From NCBI RefSeq assembly GCF_040393045.1, contig NZ_JBEBUX010000004.1:1-64000 (forward strand): a stretch of 64,000 bases of DNA, written 5' to 3'. Shown here piece after piece: positions 1 through 8,606 of the stretch. This stretch comes from Pollutimonas bauzanensis_A. GTDB lineage: Bacteria > Pseudomonadota > Gammaproteobacteria > Burkholderiales > Burkholderiaceae_B. The notes under the pieces were generated by a model. It did no database searches. It was not told the origin of the DNA and saw only the letters and a program-made list of their open reading frames with translations. Positions within the stretch are counted from its first letter, which is position 1. Every line of letters starts with the position of its first letter. The position numbers were made by a program, and so were the translations under genes.

Positions 1-54
1 CCTATCCCCGAGTCGGTGCAAAGGAAGAACGCGGAGAGCCTGGCTTGCGTGTGA

Positions 55-768
55 TTATTCCGCAACGGCAACGGCCCGATTATTGACGGCGTTTTCGGAA
101 GCGGATCGCAGCCGAGCAATGACGTCATCCGTGTCTAGGACATCACCGAAGAAAAGCATCCAGTTAATCAACGAATTGTTATGCTCATCGGGCGTGACAG
201 CCGACAAAGCATCGTCCACCATCACGGTGGCGTAGTCCATCATCATGGCATCGCGTGCGGTCGATTCGCAACAGACATTGGTTACCGTTCCGCCTATCAG
301 CACCGTGGTCACACCGCTTGCCTGCAAGGTGTCATGCAGAGATGATGATCCTGGCGCCAAGGCGCTGTAACAACGCTTGACGACGCGCTGATCAGTCGGG
401 TCAATATCAAGTTGCGGGGGGAAGGCGTAGCCCTGATGGTTGGCGCTAAGTTCAAGCAGGCGCCGCGCGCTGCGCTCGGGCGTGAGCATATGGCGATGAT
501 GGTGCGACCAGAATGTGTCAGCGCCATCAGAACAGGTTTGCACCCAGATAACATGGCCGCCTGCCTGGCGCAAAGCCGAAGCCAGTTTGTTGACGGCGGG
601 AAAGGTTGCGCGCGCGGGCGCGCATTCGCCCTGGAAACCAGGCTGTGTGTAGTAGTTTTGCAAGTCTATGATGACGAACGCAGTTTTGCCGGCATCGAAT
701 TCGGGATAGGGATGCAATTGCCCTTGTCGCGCCACAACGCGATCAACGACCCACTGAGGGAAATCCAT
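55..768 (-). CDS. isochorismatase-family cysteine amidohydrolase
   Basis: A 237-residue hydrolase of the isochorismatase fold. The family's catalytic triad is visible: Asp35 in FVIIDLQN, Lys131 in RVVKRCYSAL and the nucleophile Cys166 in TVTNVCCESTARDA. The NVCCESTARDA stretch and the C-terminal FGDV region resemble RutB-type ureidoacrylate and N-carbamoyl amidohydrolases, so hydrolysis of an amide or carbamoyl group is the likely role; the substrate is not known. No signal peptide, so cytoplasmic. It is the last gene of an ABC-transporter operon, 11 bp after the permease stop, with a good AAGGAAC ribosome site before the ATG. It probably processes the imported compound. Confidence 0.85.
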   Translation of the reverse strand: MDFPQWVVDRVVARQGQLHPYPEFDAGKTAFVIIDLQNYYTQPGFQGECAPARATFPAVNKLASALRQAGGHVIWVQTCSDGADTFWSHHHRHMLTPERSARRLLELSANHQGYAFPPQLDIDPTDQRVVKRCYSALAPGSSSLHDTLQASGVTTVLIGGTVTNVCCESTARDAMMMDYATVMVDDALSAVTPDEHNNSLINWMLFFGDVLDTDDVIARLRSASENAVNNRAVAVAE

Positions 769-779
769 GTTTCTGTTCC

Positions 780-1634
780 TTAAGAATACCGACGCGAGGT
801 GGCTGCCTCTAGGCGAGCAACGACCAAATACATCAAGCCGGAGATCATGGCCAGAACAACGATGGCTGTCATGACGATATTGAGCTTGAAGATTTGACTG
901 CCATTGATGATCAGAAAGCCCAGGCCTTCGCTTGAGGACTGGAACTCGCCTACGATTACCCCGACCAAGGCCAGGCCTATGTTCATCTTCAGGGCAGCCA
1001 GCAAGGTGGGAACGCTGCCGGGCAGTACAACCATGGTCAAGACTTGTGCCCGCGTTGCGCCCAGGGTGAGCGCCAGTTTGATTTTGTTGGGATCAATGCC
1101 GCGGAACCCTTCGTAGGCAACCATGATGGTAATGAACACGGAGATGGCTACGGCCATGCCATAAACAGAATATTCCGAGCCTAGCCAGATGTAGAAGATA
1201 GGCACGAAGGCAATTTTCGGCATAGCGTTGCTAATGACCAGGAACGGGTCAAGGACTTTGTACAAGAAATCCGACCACCATAATGCCGCGGCTAGCGCTA
1301 TGCCGACCACCATACTGATGACAAAGCCAATAATGGTCGCCTTGAACGTAGCCCAGGTATGCCATAGCAGATCGCCATTTTGGAGCAGATCCAGAAAGGT
1401 CGGCCATACAGCGCTGGGGTAGCTAGTGAGCATGGGGTTGACGATATGTGTCTTGGCCATGAATTCCCATATGGCCAGGAATGCGACCAGTAGAAATACG
1501 CGGCTGGCCATGATCATGGTTTGCCTGCGGCTTTCGCGCTTCAGGTAGGCGGCATAGGCAGGGCTGGGTGTCTCGGGTGCTGTGCTTGGCCTGGCGGTTT
1601 TGTTTAATGTTGTGACTGTTGGATTGAGTGCCAT
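780..1634 (-). CDS. ABC transporter permease, SsuC/TauC type
   Basis: A 284-residue inner-membrane permease of the binding-protein-dependent family that takes up sulfonates, nitrate, taurine or pyrimidine precursors. About six membrane segments follow a polar N-terminal tail of about 40 residues. The EAA-type cytoplasmic loop is visible (GATRAQVLTMVVLPGSVPTLL, about residue 190). It sits 15 bp downstream of the ATPase gene and directly upstream of the hydrolase, so one transcript is expected. The substrate cannot be deduced from this subunit. Confidence 0.9.
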   Translation of the reverse strand: MALNPTVTTLNKTARPSTAPETPSPAYAAYLKRESRRQTMIMASRVFLLVAFLAIWEFMAKTHIVNPMLTSYPSAVWPTFLDLLQNGDLLWHTWATFKATIIGFVISMVVGIALAAALWWSDFLYKVLDPFLVISNAMPKIAFVPIFYIWLGSEYSVYGMAVAISVFITIMVAYEGFRGIDPNKIKLALTLGATRAQVLTMVVLPGSVPTLLAALKMNIGLALVGVIVGEFQSSSEGLGFLIINGSQIFKLNIVMTAIVVLAMISGLMYLVVARLEAATSRRYS

Positions 1635-1649
1635 GGTGTAGTTCCTGAG

Positions 1650-2486
1650 TTAGCCTTCGACGTGTACATCAAGCTCATCCCAGAGGGTACTGAAATAAGT
1701 GTTGAACTCGGGGAGGGACCGCGCTTCGAATGGGGTAGGGCGCCCATTCGCGTGGCTGGGAAACTGCATCAGGTGTTGTGACTTGATACGACCTGGTCGT
1801 CGTGACAACACGATAACCCTGTCTGTCATGGCAATGGCTTCGCCAATGTCATGGGTGACCAATACCACTGATTTTCCTTCGCTGCGCAGCACGTCGACCA
1901 CCTCGTCGGCGATGGCCAGGCGAGTTTGCGAGTCCAGCGCCGAAAAGGGTTCATCGAGCAGGACGACATCGGGGTTGGTCGCCAGCGTTCTAGCCAGCGC
2001 TACGCGTTGGCGCATGCCGCCCGAGAGGGCGCGCGGGTAATGGTGTAGAAAATTACCCATGCCGCACTTTTCCAGCAGGTGGATGGCGCGTTCCCGGGCT
2101 TCTTTCATGTTTCTCTTCTGGATCTCGGCACCCAATAGGGCATTATCCAGAATGGTGCGCCATTCGTACAAATAGTCTTGCTGCAGCATATAGCCGATAC
2201 GCTGCGAAGGTGCGGTGACTGGCTTGCCCCCCACCCTGACTACGCCGCCCGACGGTTCCAGGATGCCGGCGATGATGGATAGCAGGGTGCTTTTCCCACA
2301 GCCTGACTGGCCGATAATACTGACGAACTCGCCGGGTTCGATAGTCAGCGAGATACCAGCCAAAGCCTGAGTTTCCCCTTGTTTTGTGAAATAGCGCAGC
2401 GATACGTCGTCGATCTCGATACGGGCGGCGCCTGTTGTCGCGTGCGAGGCGCGAAAGGCTGGTTCCGTGGCGTTTTTCAGCATCAT
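1650..2486 (-). CDS. ABC transporter ATP-binding protein, SsuB/TauB type
   Basis: A 278-residue ABC ATPase. Walker A (GQSGCGKST, about residue 58), signature LSGGMRQRVALARTLA (about residue 155) and Walker B VVLLDEPFSALD (about residue 175) are all intact, followed by the switch histidine in VTHDIGEA. It energises the adjacent permease. Its ATG overlaps the stop codon of the binding-protein gene (TAATG), showing translational coupling. The closest recognisable relatives are the nitrate/sulfonate/taurine ATPases. Confidence 0.92.
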   Translation of the reverse strand: MMLKNATEPAFRASHATTGAARIEIDDVSLRYFTKQGETQALAGISLTIEPGEFVSIIGQSGCGKSTLLSIIAGILEPSGGVVRVGGKPVTAPSQRIGYMLQQDYLYEWRTILDNALLGAEIQKRNMKEARERAIHLLEKCGMGNFLHHYPRALSGGMRQRVALARTLATNPDVVLLDEPFSALDSQTRLAIADEVVDVLRSEGKSVVLVTHDIGEAIAMTDRVIVLSRRPGRIKSQHLMQFPSHANGRPTPFEARSLPEFNTYFSTLWDELDVHVEG

Positions 2487-3478
2487 TATTTAGCCTCGTT
2501 TGCGAAAGTGGCATCGACGATCAGTTCATACTTTACGCGTTTGTCTTTTTCAAGAAGACCGCTGGCGATCAGCATATCCTGAAGCTTTTCCATGGCGGCT
2601 TCTTCTACGACTGGGGTTTTCTTCCACAGGTCGTATTGGCGATAACGATTGATGGTGGTAACCAGCTCCGCCTCGGAAATGCCGGGAAAATACGCGCTGA
2701 TGTGTTCGGCTAACGTAGCAGGAGGCGCGTTTTGCACATAGGTTTGCGCCTTGAGTATGGCGTTGGTCCAGGCTTGCGCCACCTTGGGATTCTTCTTCAG
2801 GTACGCATCCGTTGCGGTAAATGATGTGAAATCGACTTGCCCTATTTCGCGGCCTATTGATGCAACTACCTGTCCCTGGCCGCTTTTCTCCAGGTTGCTG
2901 GCTTCGGGTTCAAGAAAGATGGCGTAGTCAGCCTGGCCCGACATCCAGGCGCCAGCCCGTGCCGCTGCGCCAATATTGCTGATCATCTTGACGTCGGCCT
3001 TGGGGTTCAGATTGTGTTTTCTTAGTGCATTTTCCAGGAAGACGTCTGGATTGGAGCCTGGCCGGAAGGACATGATGCTTTTGCCCTTGAGCATATTCCA
3101 GTCGAATTCCTTAATCGGCTCGCGCGACAGCAGAAGAAAGCCATCAGTGGCTGTAAGCCCTGCAAATACTTTGGGTTTGACCGGGGACTCGCTATTGGCG
3201 ACATATACCGACGCTTCCGGGCCGATCAATACAATATCTGCACTGCCAGAAAGCAATGCGGCCATACCTTTGTCGGTGCCCTGGGAAGTTTTCAGATTGA
3301 CGTCAAGACCTGCTTCCTTAAAGTATCCCTGATTCAGCGCAACATACATGGGCATGTAAAGCACCGAGCGAACCACTTCTTCATAACGCACCTTAGTAGG
3401 TGTTTCTACTGCGCTGGCAGTAGTTGCGGACAGTGCTGGCAGTAAGGCTATCAGTAATCGTAGGGATAGGCCGGGCAT
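2486..3478 (-). CDS. ABC transporter substrate-binding protein, NMT1/THI5-SsuA type
   Basis: A periplasmic binding protein of 330 residues from the chosen ATG at 3478, which has AAGGAGAAAA immediately upstream and is followed by a hydrophobic signal segment ending in ATTASAVETP. A longer frame to 3589 has no ribosome site and would run through the operator. The motif RYEEVVRSVLYMPMYVALNQGYF is typical of the NMT1/THI5 family, which binds sulfonates, pyrimidine precursors or other small organics. First gene of a four-gene operon (binding protein, ATPase, permease, hydrolase) with the GTATACAGTATTC operator-like site 53 bp upstream. Confidence 0.9.
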   Translation of the reverse strand: MPGLSLRLLIALLPALSATTASAVETPTKVRYEEVVRSVLYMPMYVALNQGYFKEAGLDVNLKTSQGTDKGMAALLSGSADIVLIGPEASVYVANSESPVKPKVFAGLTATDGFLLLSREPIKEFDWNMLKGKSIMSFRPGSNPDVFLENALRKHNLNPKADVKMISNIGAAARAGAWMSGQADYAIFLEPEASNLEKSGQGQVVASIGREIGQVDFTSFTATDAYLKKNPKVAQAWTNAILKAQTYVQNAPPATLAEHISAYFPGISEAELVTTINRYRQYDLWKKTPVVEEAAMEKLQDMLIASGLLEKDKRVKYELIVDATFANEAK

Positions 3479-3530
3479 ATTTTTCTCCTTGTTTGGTCTT
3501 ACGTGGAAATACCGCAGGAAACCCTTTTTT

Positions 3531-3609
3531 GTATACAGTATTCTAAATTTGATTTGCATCAAAAATAGCATGAATACTGCCGGGCACAAACCGGGGGTTA
3601 TCCCTAGAC
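3531..3609. promoter_or_regulatory. putative GntR operator/promoter module A
   Basis: GTATACAGTATTC at 3531-3543 contains the near-palindrome TATAC-A-GTATT. About 50 bp further upstream of the ABC operon lies GGGTTATCCCTAGAC (3595-3609). The first site continues into TCTAAATT exactly as at module D (12983), with 23 of 27 bases shared. GntR/FCD regulators often bind TATAC-type palindromes, so the adjacent GntR is the inferred binder. Confidence 0.6.
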
Positions 3610-3707
3610 TATTTGCATAATGGAAGGCCTTGGACGGCAGAAAACCCCGCCGCTGTATGAGCCAGTCGGCGGAGCAAAATGAAGCGAGACGAGGGGTTTA
3701 AAGAGCC

Positions 3708-4466
3708 TTAGGCCTTGCCGGTTGTAGGGGTGGGGCGAGCTTCGGTATAAGCTTTGGCAGCATTGTGAACGTGCTGGGTAGCCAGCAACCCGGCAAGATC
3801 GGCGTTGCCGGCAATGACGGCATTAAGGATTTGCGCGTGTTCTTCCCAGTTTTGTTTTGCCCTGCGCATGTTACTGGGCGCAAACAATAGCGCGGTACGG
3901 TCTCGCAACGACCGCATAAGTTCGGTCAGAACGACATTGCCCGCAATAATGGCGAGCGTTTCATGAAATTGCGAGTTCAGGTAGCGGAACTTGTCTATGC
4001 TTTCCGTGTTAATGGCGTCCACGCCTTCGTCGAGTATGCCTTGCAAGCGTTCTATTGTTTTGTTGTCGCGCCGTTGCGCGGCCAGCTTGGCGTTCAGGCC
4101 TTCGAGCGCGGCGCGGACTTCGACCATGTCGTAAGCGATCTCGTCGGAAAGTATGGCTACTGAAGCGCCGCGCCGCGGTTCTATCGTAACCAGGCCTTCG
4201 GCGGCAAGCGCACGCAGCGCCTCGCGCACGGGAATGCGGGAGACGGCCATTTCAGTTGATAACTTGCCTTCCACCAAGCGGTCGCCAGGCCGGAATTCGC
4301 CGCTAAGTATGCGTTCGCGCAGTTTGTCGCGAATGACTGCAAACAAGGGGGAATGTTGATTCCCGATTTTTTGCGCAGCGATATCGCTTGGAGCAATGCC
4401 AGGTTCAACGGTAGTGGAAGACGGTTTCATTATGCCGAGCGCAAAGTTGAACGTAGGGGCCTCCAT
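3708..4466 (-). CDS. GntR-family transcriptional regulator, FCD type
   Basis: A 252-residue regulator with an N-terminal winged helix (LRERILSGEFRPGDRLVEGKLSTEM, SRIPVREALRALAAEGLV, about residues 45-110) and a C-terminal all-helical FCD ligand domain with likely metal-ligand residues in FHETLAIIAGN and EEHAQILNAVIAGN. It lies between the ABC operon and the TauE-like gene, 46 bp after the latter on the same strand. The repeated GTATACARTAT sites in front of four neighbouring units are its probable operators. Neither candidate start (4466 or ATG at 4430) has a strong ribosome site. Confidence 0.9.
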   Translation of the reverse strand: MEAPTFNFALGIMKPSSTTVEPGIAPSDIAAQKIGNQHSPLFAVIRDKLRERILSGEFRPGDRLVEGKLSTEMAVSRIPVREALRALAAEGLVTIEPRRGASVAILSDEIAYDMVEVRAALEGLNAKLAAQRRDNKTIERLQGILDEGVDAINTESIDKFRYLNSQFHETLAIIAGNVVLTELMRSLRDRTALLFAPSNMRRAKQNWEEHAQILNAVIAGNADLAGLLATQHVHNAAKAYTEARPTPTTGKA

Positions 4467-4512
4467 TATAAATGATCCTTATATCCGTTATTCACCGCCC
4501 TGAGGCACTAGA

Positions 4513-5253
4513 CTACATGGTTTTTACGATCAGGCCCACTGCGCTGAGCGCGCAGAACACGAGCAGCACCTGCCGTATGCGGGCCGGGCTGATTCGTTGC
4601 CTGATGCGTCCTGAGAGCGAAAAGCCAAGAAGCATGAATGGCACTAATGTGACACTAAGCAGGAACTCATGCCACCCGTAGTAGCCGGTCAAAGATAGTA
4701 CGAGCAGGGAAAACATTGATCCGCAACACAGCACTACCCCTATCGTAGCGCGCAAGCTGGGTGGCGAGCTGTGTTGCAAGGCGATGGCCAGTGGAGGAGC
4801 ACCAACCGAAGTGAGCGTGCCCATAATACCTGAGACCACGCCGGCAACGCTTACATTGGTGCGTGTGCTGGCAATCCGCAGACCAGCTGCGCTTAGAATG
4901 ACCGCCATTAAGATAAGGGCGGCGAACAGCATGTTCAATGGTTTCTGGGCCAGATGCGCCATGGCGAACACGGCTATGACGGTTCCTATGGCGCGCCCAG
5001 CAAGAGCGGACCCCACCGAAGGCCAAGCAATAGCGCGATGTTCGCGCAACGCAGTCAGCAGCGTGATGAAGCCGCCTAGCGTAAGCAGCGGGCCAGGCAC
5101 CAAGTCCGGGCAGAATATGGCTGCAATCGGCGCAGCGAACATAGTGAAGCCTACGCCTCCCACCCCTTGCATGAACGCGGACCCACCAATAAGCAACGCC
5201 ATCAGGCCGTACAGCATGGGGTTGGAAAAAGGAAGCAGATCAAATATGGGCAT
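4513..5253 (-). CDS. TauE/SafE-family membrane permease
   Basis: A 246-residue polytopic membrane protein with about seven to eight hydrophobic segments and the glycine-rich repeats of the TauE/SafE (DUF81) family, for example LIGGSAFMQGVGGVGFTMFA near the N-terminus and GIMGTLTSVGAPPLAIALQ in the second half. Members export sulfite, sulfoacetate or other organic anions. It is divergent from the large transporter at 5424 across module B and co-directional with the GntR gene, so its expression may respond to the same regulator. Export or uptake of a pathway product is possible; the substrate is unknown. Confidence 0.82.
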   Translation of the reverse strand: MPIFDLLPFSNPMLYGLMALLIGGSAFMQGVGGVGFTMFAAPIAAIFCPDLVPGPLLTLGGFITLLTALREHRAIAWPSVGSALAGRAIGTVIAVFAMAHLAQKPLNMLFAALILMAVILSAAGLRIASTRTNVSVAGVVSGIMGTLTSVGAPPLAIALQHSSPPSLRATIGVVLCCGSMFSLLVLSLTGYYGWHEFLLSVTLVPFMLLGFSLSGRIRQRISPARIRQVLLVFCALSAVGLIVKTM

Positions 5254-5310
5254 GGGCTGAAGTCAATGGCGGGTACAGGTGCTTATGTAAGCTGACAGAC
5301 GCTCTCGGTA

Positions 5311-5368
5311 ACTAAGGGAAAACCATCTTGCTGGATAATAGCTTGTCGGAAGATAATATACAGTATAC
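5311..5368. promoter_or_regulatory. putative GntR operator/promoter module B
   Basis: ACTAAGGGAAAACC (5311-5324, the reverse of the TTTTCCCTTAG element) is followed by ATATACAGTATAC (5356-5368), which contains the perfect palindrome TATAC-A-GTATA at 5357-5367. It lies in the divergent region between the TauE-like gene and the transporter and ends 55 bp before the chosen transporter ATG. Confidence 0.6.
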
Positions 5369-5423
5369 AGTTTTCACTTGTATCGACAATGTCAATTATC
5401 CTGCACCGCCAAAGAGAGGCCCA

Positions 5424-6968
5424 ATGCCGTCAGATGCCGTCTTGAATATATCCCACTGGATATACTTGTTAAGCGTAGTTGTCATTATTGCGACCATGAT
5501 CCTGCGCGCTAATGTGGTGGTGCCATCAGTTATTGGCACTTTTTTAGTGGTTACTGCTATCACGGGCAGTCCCATCAGCGGGTTTATCGGTATTTTCTCG
5601 GCCAGTTTTGTTGCCGCGAAAGAATTGTTCAATATATTTTTGGTTATTACCTTCATGACGGCGCTATTGAATTCGCTGAAGGTGATTCAGGCCGATGTGC
5701 GGATGGTCGAACCCTTTCGCAAAGTCATGACGGGCGGGCCTATCTCCTTTATCGTGATAGCGTTGTCGACCTATACGATTTCATTATTCTTCTGGCCCAC
5801 GCCAGCCGTGCCGCTGGTTTCCGCGATATTGCTGCCGGCAGCCATTGCCGCTGGTCTTCCTCCGTTAACGGGGGCGATGGTAATCGCGATTGCCGGTCAG
5901 GGCATGGCTCTGTCTTCCGACTATGTTATCGGCGTTGCGCCAGGTATCAGTGCCAAGGCGGCGGGGGCGGCGGTTAGCGTTGCCGCTGTGGCGGATCGTG
6001 CTATGGTGCTTTCTCTAATCACGGGCTTCGTTGCGCTGGGCATCACCTATATGGTCATGCGAAAGGGGTTCAAGAAGCCTGATTCGGCCTTGCTGGATGC
6101 ATGGCAAGCCAGGGCTGCTGACTCCTCATTGGAGGCCATCGAGCATTCCGGCAGTTTCGATAAAGCGGAAATGGTGCGTGGCCTGGGATACGGCGACGAT
6201 GCCGACGAAGCCGCAGCCATCGCTGCTGCGGATAAGGCGTTGCGTGAACAAAAGCGTATTAAATGGTCGAAATTATTCGCCGTTGTTACGCCTCTGGCTT
6301 TTCTGGGCGTCATTTTCATTATGGTGCTGCCAGGCCTGTTTCCTAGCCTGCCTGCCTTGCGGGGCGGAGACGCGGCTGGCCTAGTCGGTGGCGTGGCCTT
6401 TGTGTTGATGATGCTCGCTACGCTTGCGGCAGAGGGGCCGCGCAAAATGCTGGATGCCTGTCCCGAGCACATGACCGATGGTTTTGTTTTTGCATTTCGC
6501 GCTATGGGATCGGTACTGCCGATCGCCGGCTTCTTCTTCCTTGGCGCCAACGAGGCAACAGCACAAATTTTAGGCGTACCGCTGGCCGAGGCGCCTGGCT
6601 TGTTGTTCGAGCTGATCGTTGCTGGACAGCACCTTATTCCCGATAACCATTTCATGGTGGCTTTTGGCGTGCTCTTGGTAGGCATGATTTCTGGCATTGA
6701 TGGGTCTGGCTTTTCGGGCTTGCCTTTAACCGGAACCTTGTCTGGCGCTTTGGGCCCGGTCGTGGGCATGGACGCGGCAACGTTGGCCGCCGTAGGCCAG
6801 ATGGGTGCGATATGGACGGGCGGCGGCACGTTGATCGCTTGGTCGTCCCTGATCGCCGTGGCTGGTTTTGCTCGTGTCCACATCCTGGATCTGGTGCGAG
6901 CGCTGATGATGCCCGTGCTGGTAGCGCTTTTCGTCTCCACGATATGCGCGGTGCTGATATTCGGTTGA
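5424..6968 (+). CDS. large polytopic membrane transporter (putative organic-anion carrier)
   Basis: A 514-residue integral membrane protein with about 12 or more hydrophobic segments and a long charged cytoplasmic loop near residues 210-275. The ATG at 5424 follows AGAGAGG and begins just before the first membrane segment; an earlier in-frame start at 5328 would place the operator inside the coding region. GAMVIAIAGQGMALSSDYVIG and GMISGIDGSGFSGLPLTGTLS resemble the conserved loops of secondary carriers for carboxylates, but the exact family was not identified with certainty. It precedes the GGT-like gene by 40 bp on the same strand, so it may import the pathway substrate or a related compound. 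Confidence 0.75.
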   Translation: MPSDAVLNISHWIYLLSVVVIIATMILRANVVVPSVIGTFLVVTAITGSPISGFIGIFSASFVAAKELFNIFLVITFMTALLNSLKVIQADVRMVEPFRKVMTGGPISFIVIALSTYTISLFFWPTPAVPLVSAILLPAAIAAGLPPLTGAMVIAIAGQGMALSSDYVIGVAPGISAKAAGAAVSVAAVADRAMVLSLITGFVALGITYMVMRKGFKKPDSALLDAWQARAADSSLEAIEHSGSFDKAEMVRGLGYGDDADEAAAIAAADKALREQKRIKWSKLFAVVTPLAFLGVIFIMVLPGLFPSLPALRGGDAAGLVGGVAFVLMMLATLAAEGPRKMLDACPEHMTDGFVFAFRAMGSVLPIAGFFFLGANEATAQILGVPLAEAPGLLFELIVAGQHLIPDNHFMVAFGVLLVGMISGIDGSGFSGLPLTGTLSGALGPVVGMDAATLAAVGQMGAIWTGGGTLIAWSSLIAVAGFARVHILDLVRALMMPVLVALFVSTICAVLIFG

Positions 6969-7008
6969 TGCTGCCCGATACGGCGCATAAGGAAAAGCGG
7001 TCAAGCCC

Positions 7009-8472
7009 ATGGTGGAATTAAATAAAAGTGCGGTCGGCAGCAAAAGTATGGTCGCCACGGGGAATCCGTTGGCGGCGCAGGCGGCGCAAATGATATTGAA
7101 TAAGGGCGGCAGTGCGGTCGACGCCGCCATTGCGGCTGATGCTGTATTGGGTGTCGTGGAGCCAATGGCAACCAGCATAGGCGGCGACCTTCTCGCGATG
7201 GTGGTGCAGCCCGACGGCAATGTTCACAGCTATAACGGAACCGGTAGGTCACCGGCTGCGTTAACGCCTGACTTGGTTGAGGGCTTTACGAACGGCAGGA
7301 TTCCCGAGCGTCACCCATTGTCTGTGACAACGCCTGGCGTGGTGCGGGGTTGGCATGACTTGCATGTTCGCTACGGCCGTATGGATTGGGCCCGGTTGTT
7401 TGATTCGGCTATAGCACTTGCGCAGGATGGGTTCGCTGTAGCGCCGGTAGCGGCCAGGGAGTGGGCGCTTTTCGATGGCGTCTTAAAGCAGGACCCGAAC
7501 TGCGCTGCACTATATAAAGCGGGAAACAGCCCAGCGTCCGGAGAGCGTTTTCTTAACCCCGCACTCGCCTCGGTGCTGCGTGGTATTGCCCACGAAGGCT
7601 ATAAAGGTTTTTACGGCGGCGCCGTGGCTGGTGCCGCGGCCAAAGCCGTGCAAGCTATGGGGGGAGTGCTGGATGTGACTGATTTTGAAAAGCACAGCGG
7701 CAACTATTGTGAGCCAGTCTCGACAGTATTTTGCAATACCCGGGTGTACCAATGTCCGCCGAACACACATGGCGTTGCGGTCTTGCACGCGCTGGATGAG
7801 TTGGGTGAGCTAAGCCCGGACCCTAATGAACCTGCGGGTTTTTTTAAGATGGTCGAAGCAACCGAGAGCGCCATGCGCTATGCCAGCAAAACAGTATCCG
7901 ACCCAGCAGGAAATACTGTCTGCACCGTCGTTGTCGATGCAGACGGTCTGGCCATTACGCTCATGTCCAGTATTTTTAAACGGTTTGGGTCGGGCATTGC
8001 CGTGCCGGGGGCCGGCTTTGTATTGCAGAACCGGGGTTTCGGATTTTCGTCGCCCGGGCATATCAATGGCGTTGCTCCAGGGAAAAGGCCTTATCACACC
8101 GTTGTGCCCGGTACATCCACTCGGGATGGCAAGTTTTACTTAAGCATGGGAGTAGTGGGCGGGCTGATGCAGCCGCAGGGCCAGATACAGATTCTTAGCC
8201 GAGTGCTGGCCTGGGGCCAGACCTTGCAGTCCGCAATAGATGCGCCGCGATGGCGCCTTGAAGCTGGCAATACCTTGGCAATCGAAAAGGGTATGCCAAT
8301 CGCTATTGAAACTTTTCTAAGAGAGGCTGGCTACAAGCTACCCGCTACAACCGCAGGCGAGCTGGGCGGACGCAGCGATTTTGGCGGTGCGCATGCAGTG
8401 CTGCGCGACAAGGATGGCCTCTTGCACGGTGCTGCCGATCCTCGGAAAGACGGTGTTTCCTTAGGTGGCTGA
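7009..8472 (+). CDS. cytoplasmic gamma-glutamyltransferase-like Ntn hydrolase
   Basis: A 487-residue protein of the gamma-glutamyltranspeptidase superfamily, which self-cleaves to expose a catalytic threonine. The expected nucleophile is Thr303 in PAGNTVCTVVVDADG, seven residues before the conserved Asp as in classical enzymes, and FGSGIAVPGAGFVLQNRG matches the small-subunit loop. It has no signal peptide, unlike periplasmic GGT, and the large-subunit part is about 90 residues shorter. Signal-less relatives include oxamate amidohydrolase (HpxW) and acylases, so amide hydrolysis in the cytoplasm is more likely than glutathione turnover. It is co-transcribed with the upstream transporter. Confidence 0.82.
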   Translation: MVELNKSAVGSKSMVATGNPLAAQAAQMILNKGGSAVDAAIAADAVLGVVEPMATSIGGDLLAMVVQPDGNVHSYNGTGRSPAALTPDLVEGFTNGRIPERHPLSVTTPGVVRGWHDLHVRYGRMDWARLFDSAIALAQDGFAVAPVAAREWALFDGVLKQDPNCAALYKAGNSPASGERFLNPALASVLRGIAHEGYKGFYGGAVAGAAAKAVQAMGGVLDVTDFEKHSGNYCEPVSTVFCNTRVYQCPPNTHGVAVLHALDELGELSPDPNEPAGFFKMVEATESAMRYASKTVSDPAGNTVCTVVVDADGLAITLMSSIFKRFGSGIAVPGAGFVLQNRGFGFSSPGHINGVAPGKRPYHTVVPGTSTRDGKFYLSMGVVGGLMQPQGQIQILSRVLAWGQTLQSAIDAPRWRLEAGNTLAIEKGMPIAIETFLREAGYKLPATTAGELGGRSDFGGAHAVLRDKDGLLHGAADPRKDGVSLGG

Positions 8473-8482
8473 ACGCTGAAAA

Positions 8483-8535
8483 GGGTTTTCCCTAGTATTA
8501 TGACCATTCAAACGGTATACAATATGCAGTATAAG
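8483..8535. promoter_or_regulatory. putative GntR operator/promoter module C
   Basis: GGGTTTTCCCTAGTA (8483-8497) is followed 17 bp later by GTATACAATATGC (8515-8527) and a second half site AGTATAAG. The 16-mer AAACGGTATACAATAT is identical to module D at 12979-12994. It lies 80-120 bp upstream of the HDO gene, in the only gap between the GGT-like gene and the HDO operon. Confidence 0.62.
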
Positions 8536-8606
8536 AACTTGATAGAACTCCATACCGCCAGACGCGGTGTCATGCACGCAAGCGTGCTCTTCAATAAGGA
8601 CAGATC

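Noticed and set aside
6047..6988. Long minus-strand open frame (313 codons) opposite the transporter gene
   Set aside because: Low-complexity Ala/Pro/Ser/Thr-rich translation without recognisable motifs; it mirrors the GC-rich codon pattern of the real gene on the plus strand.
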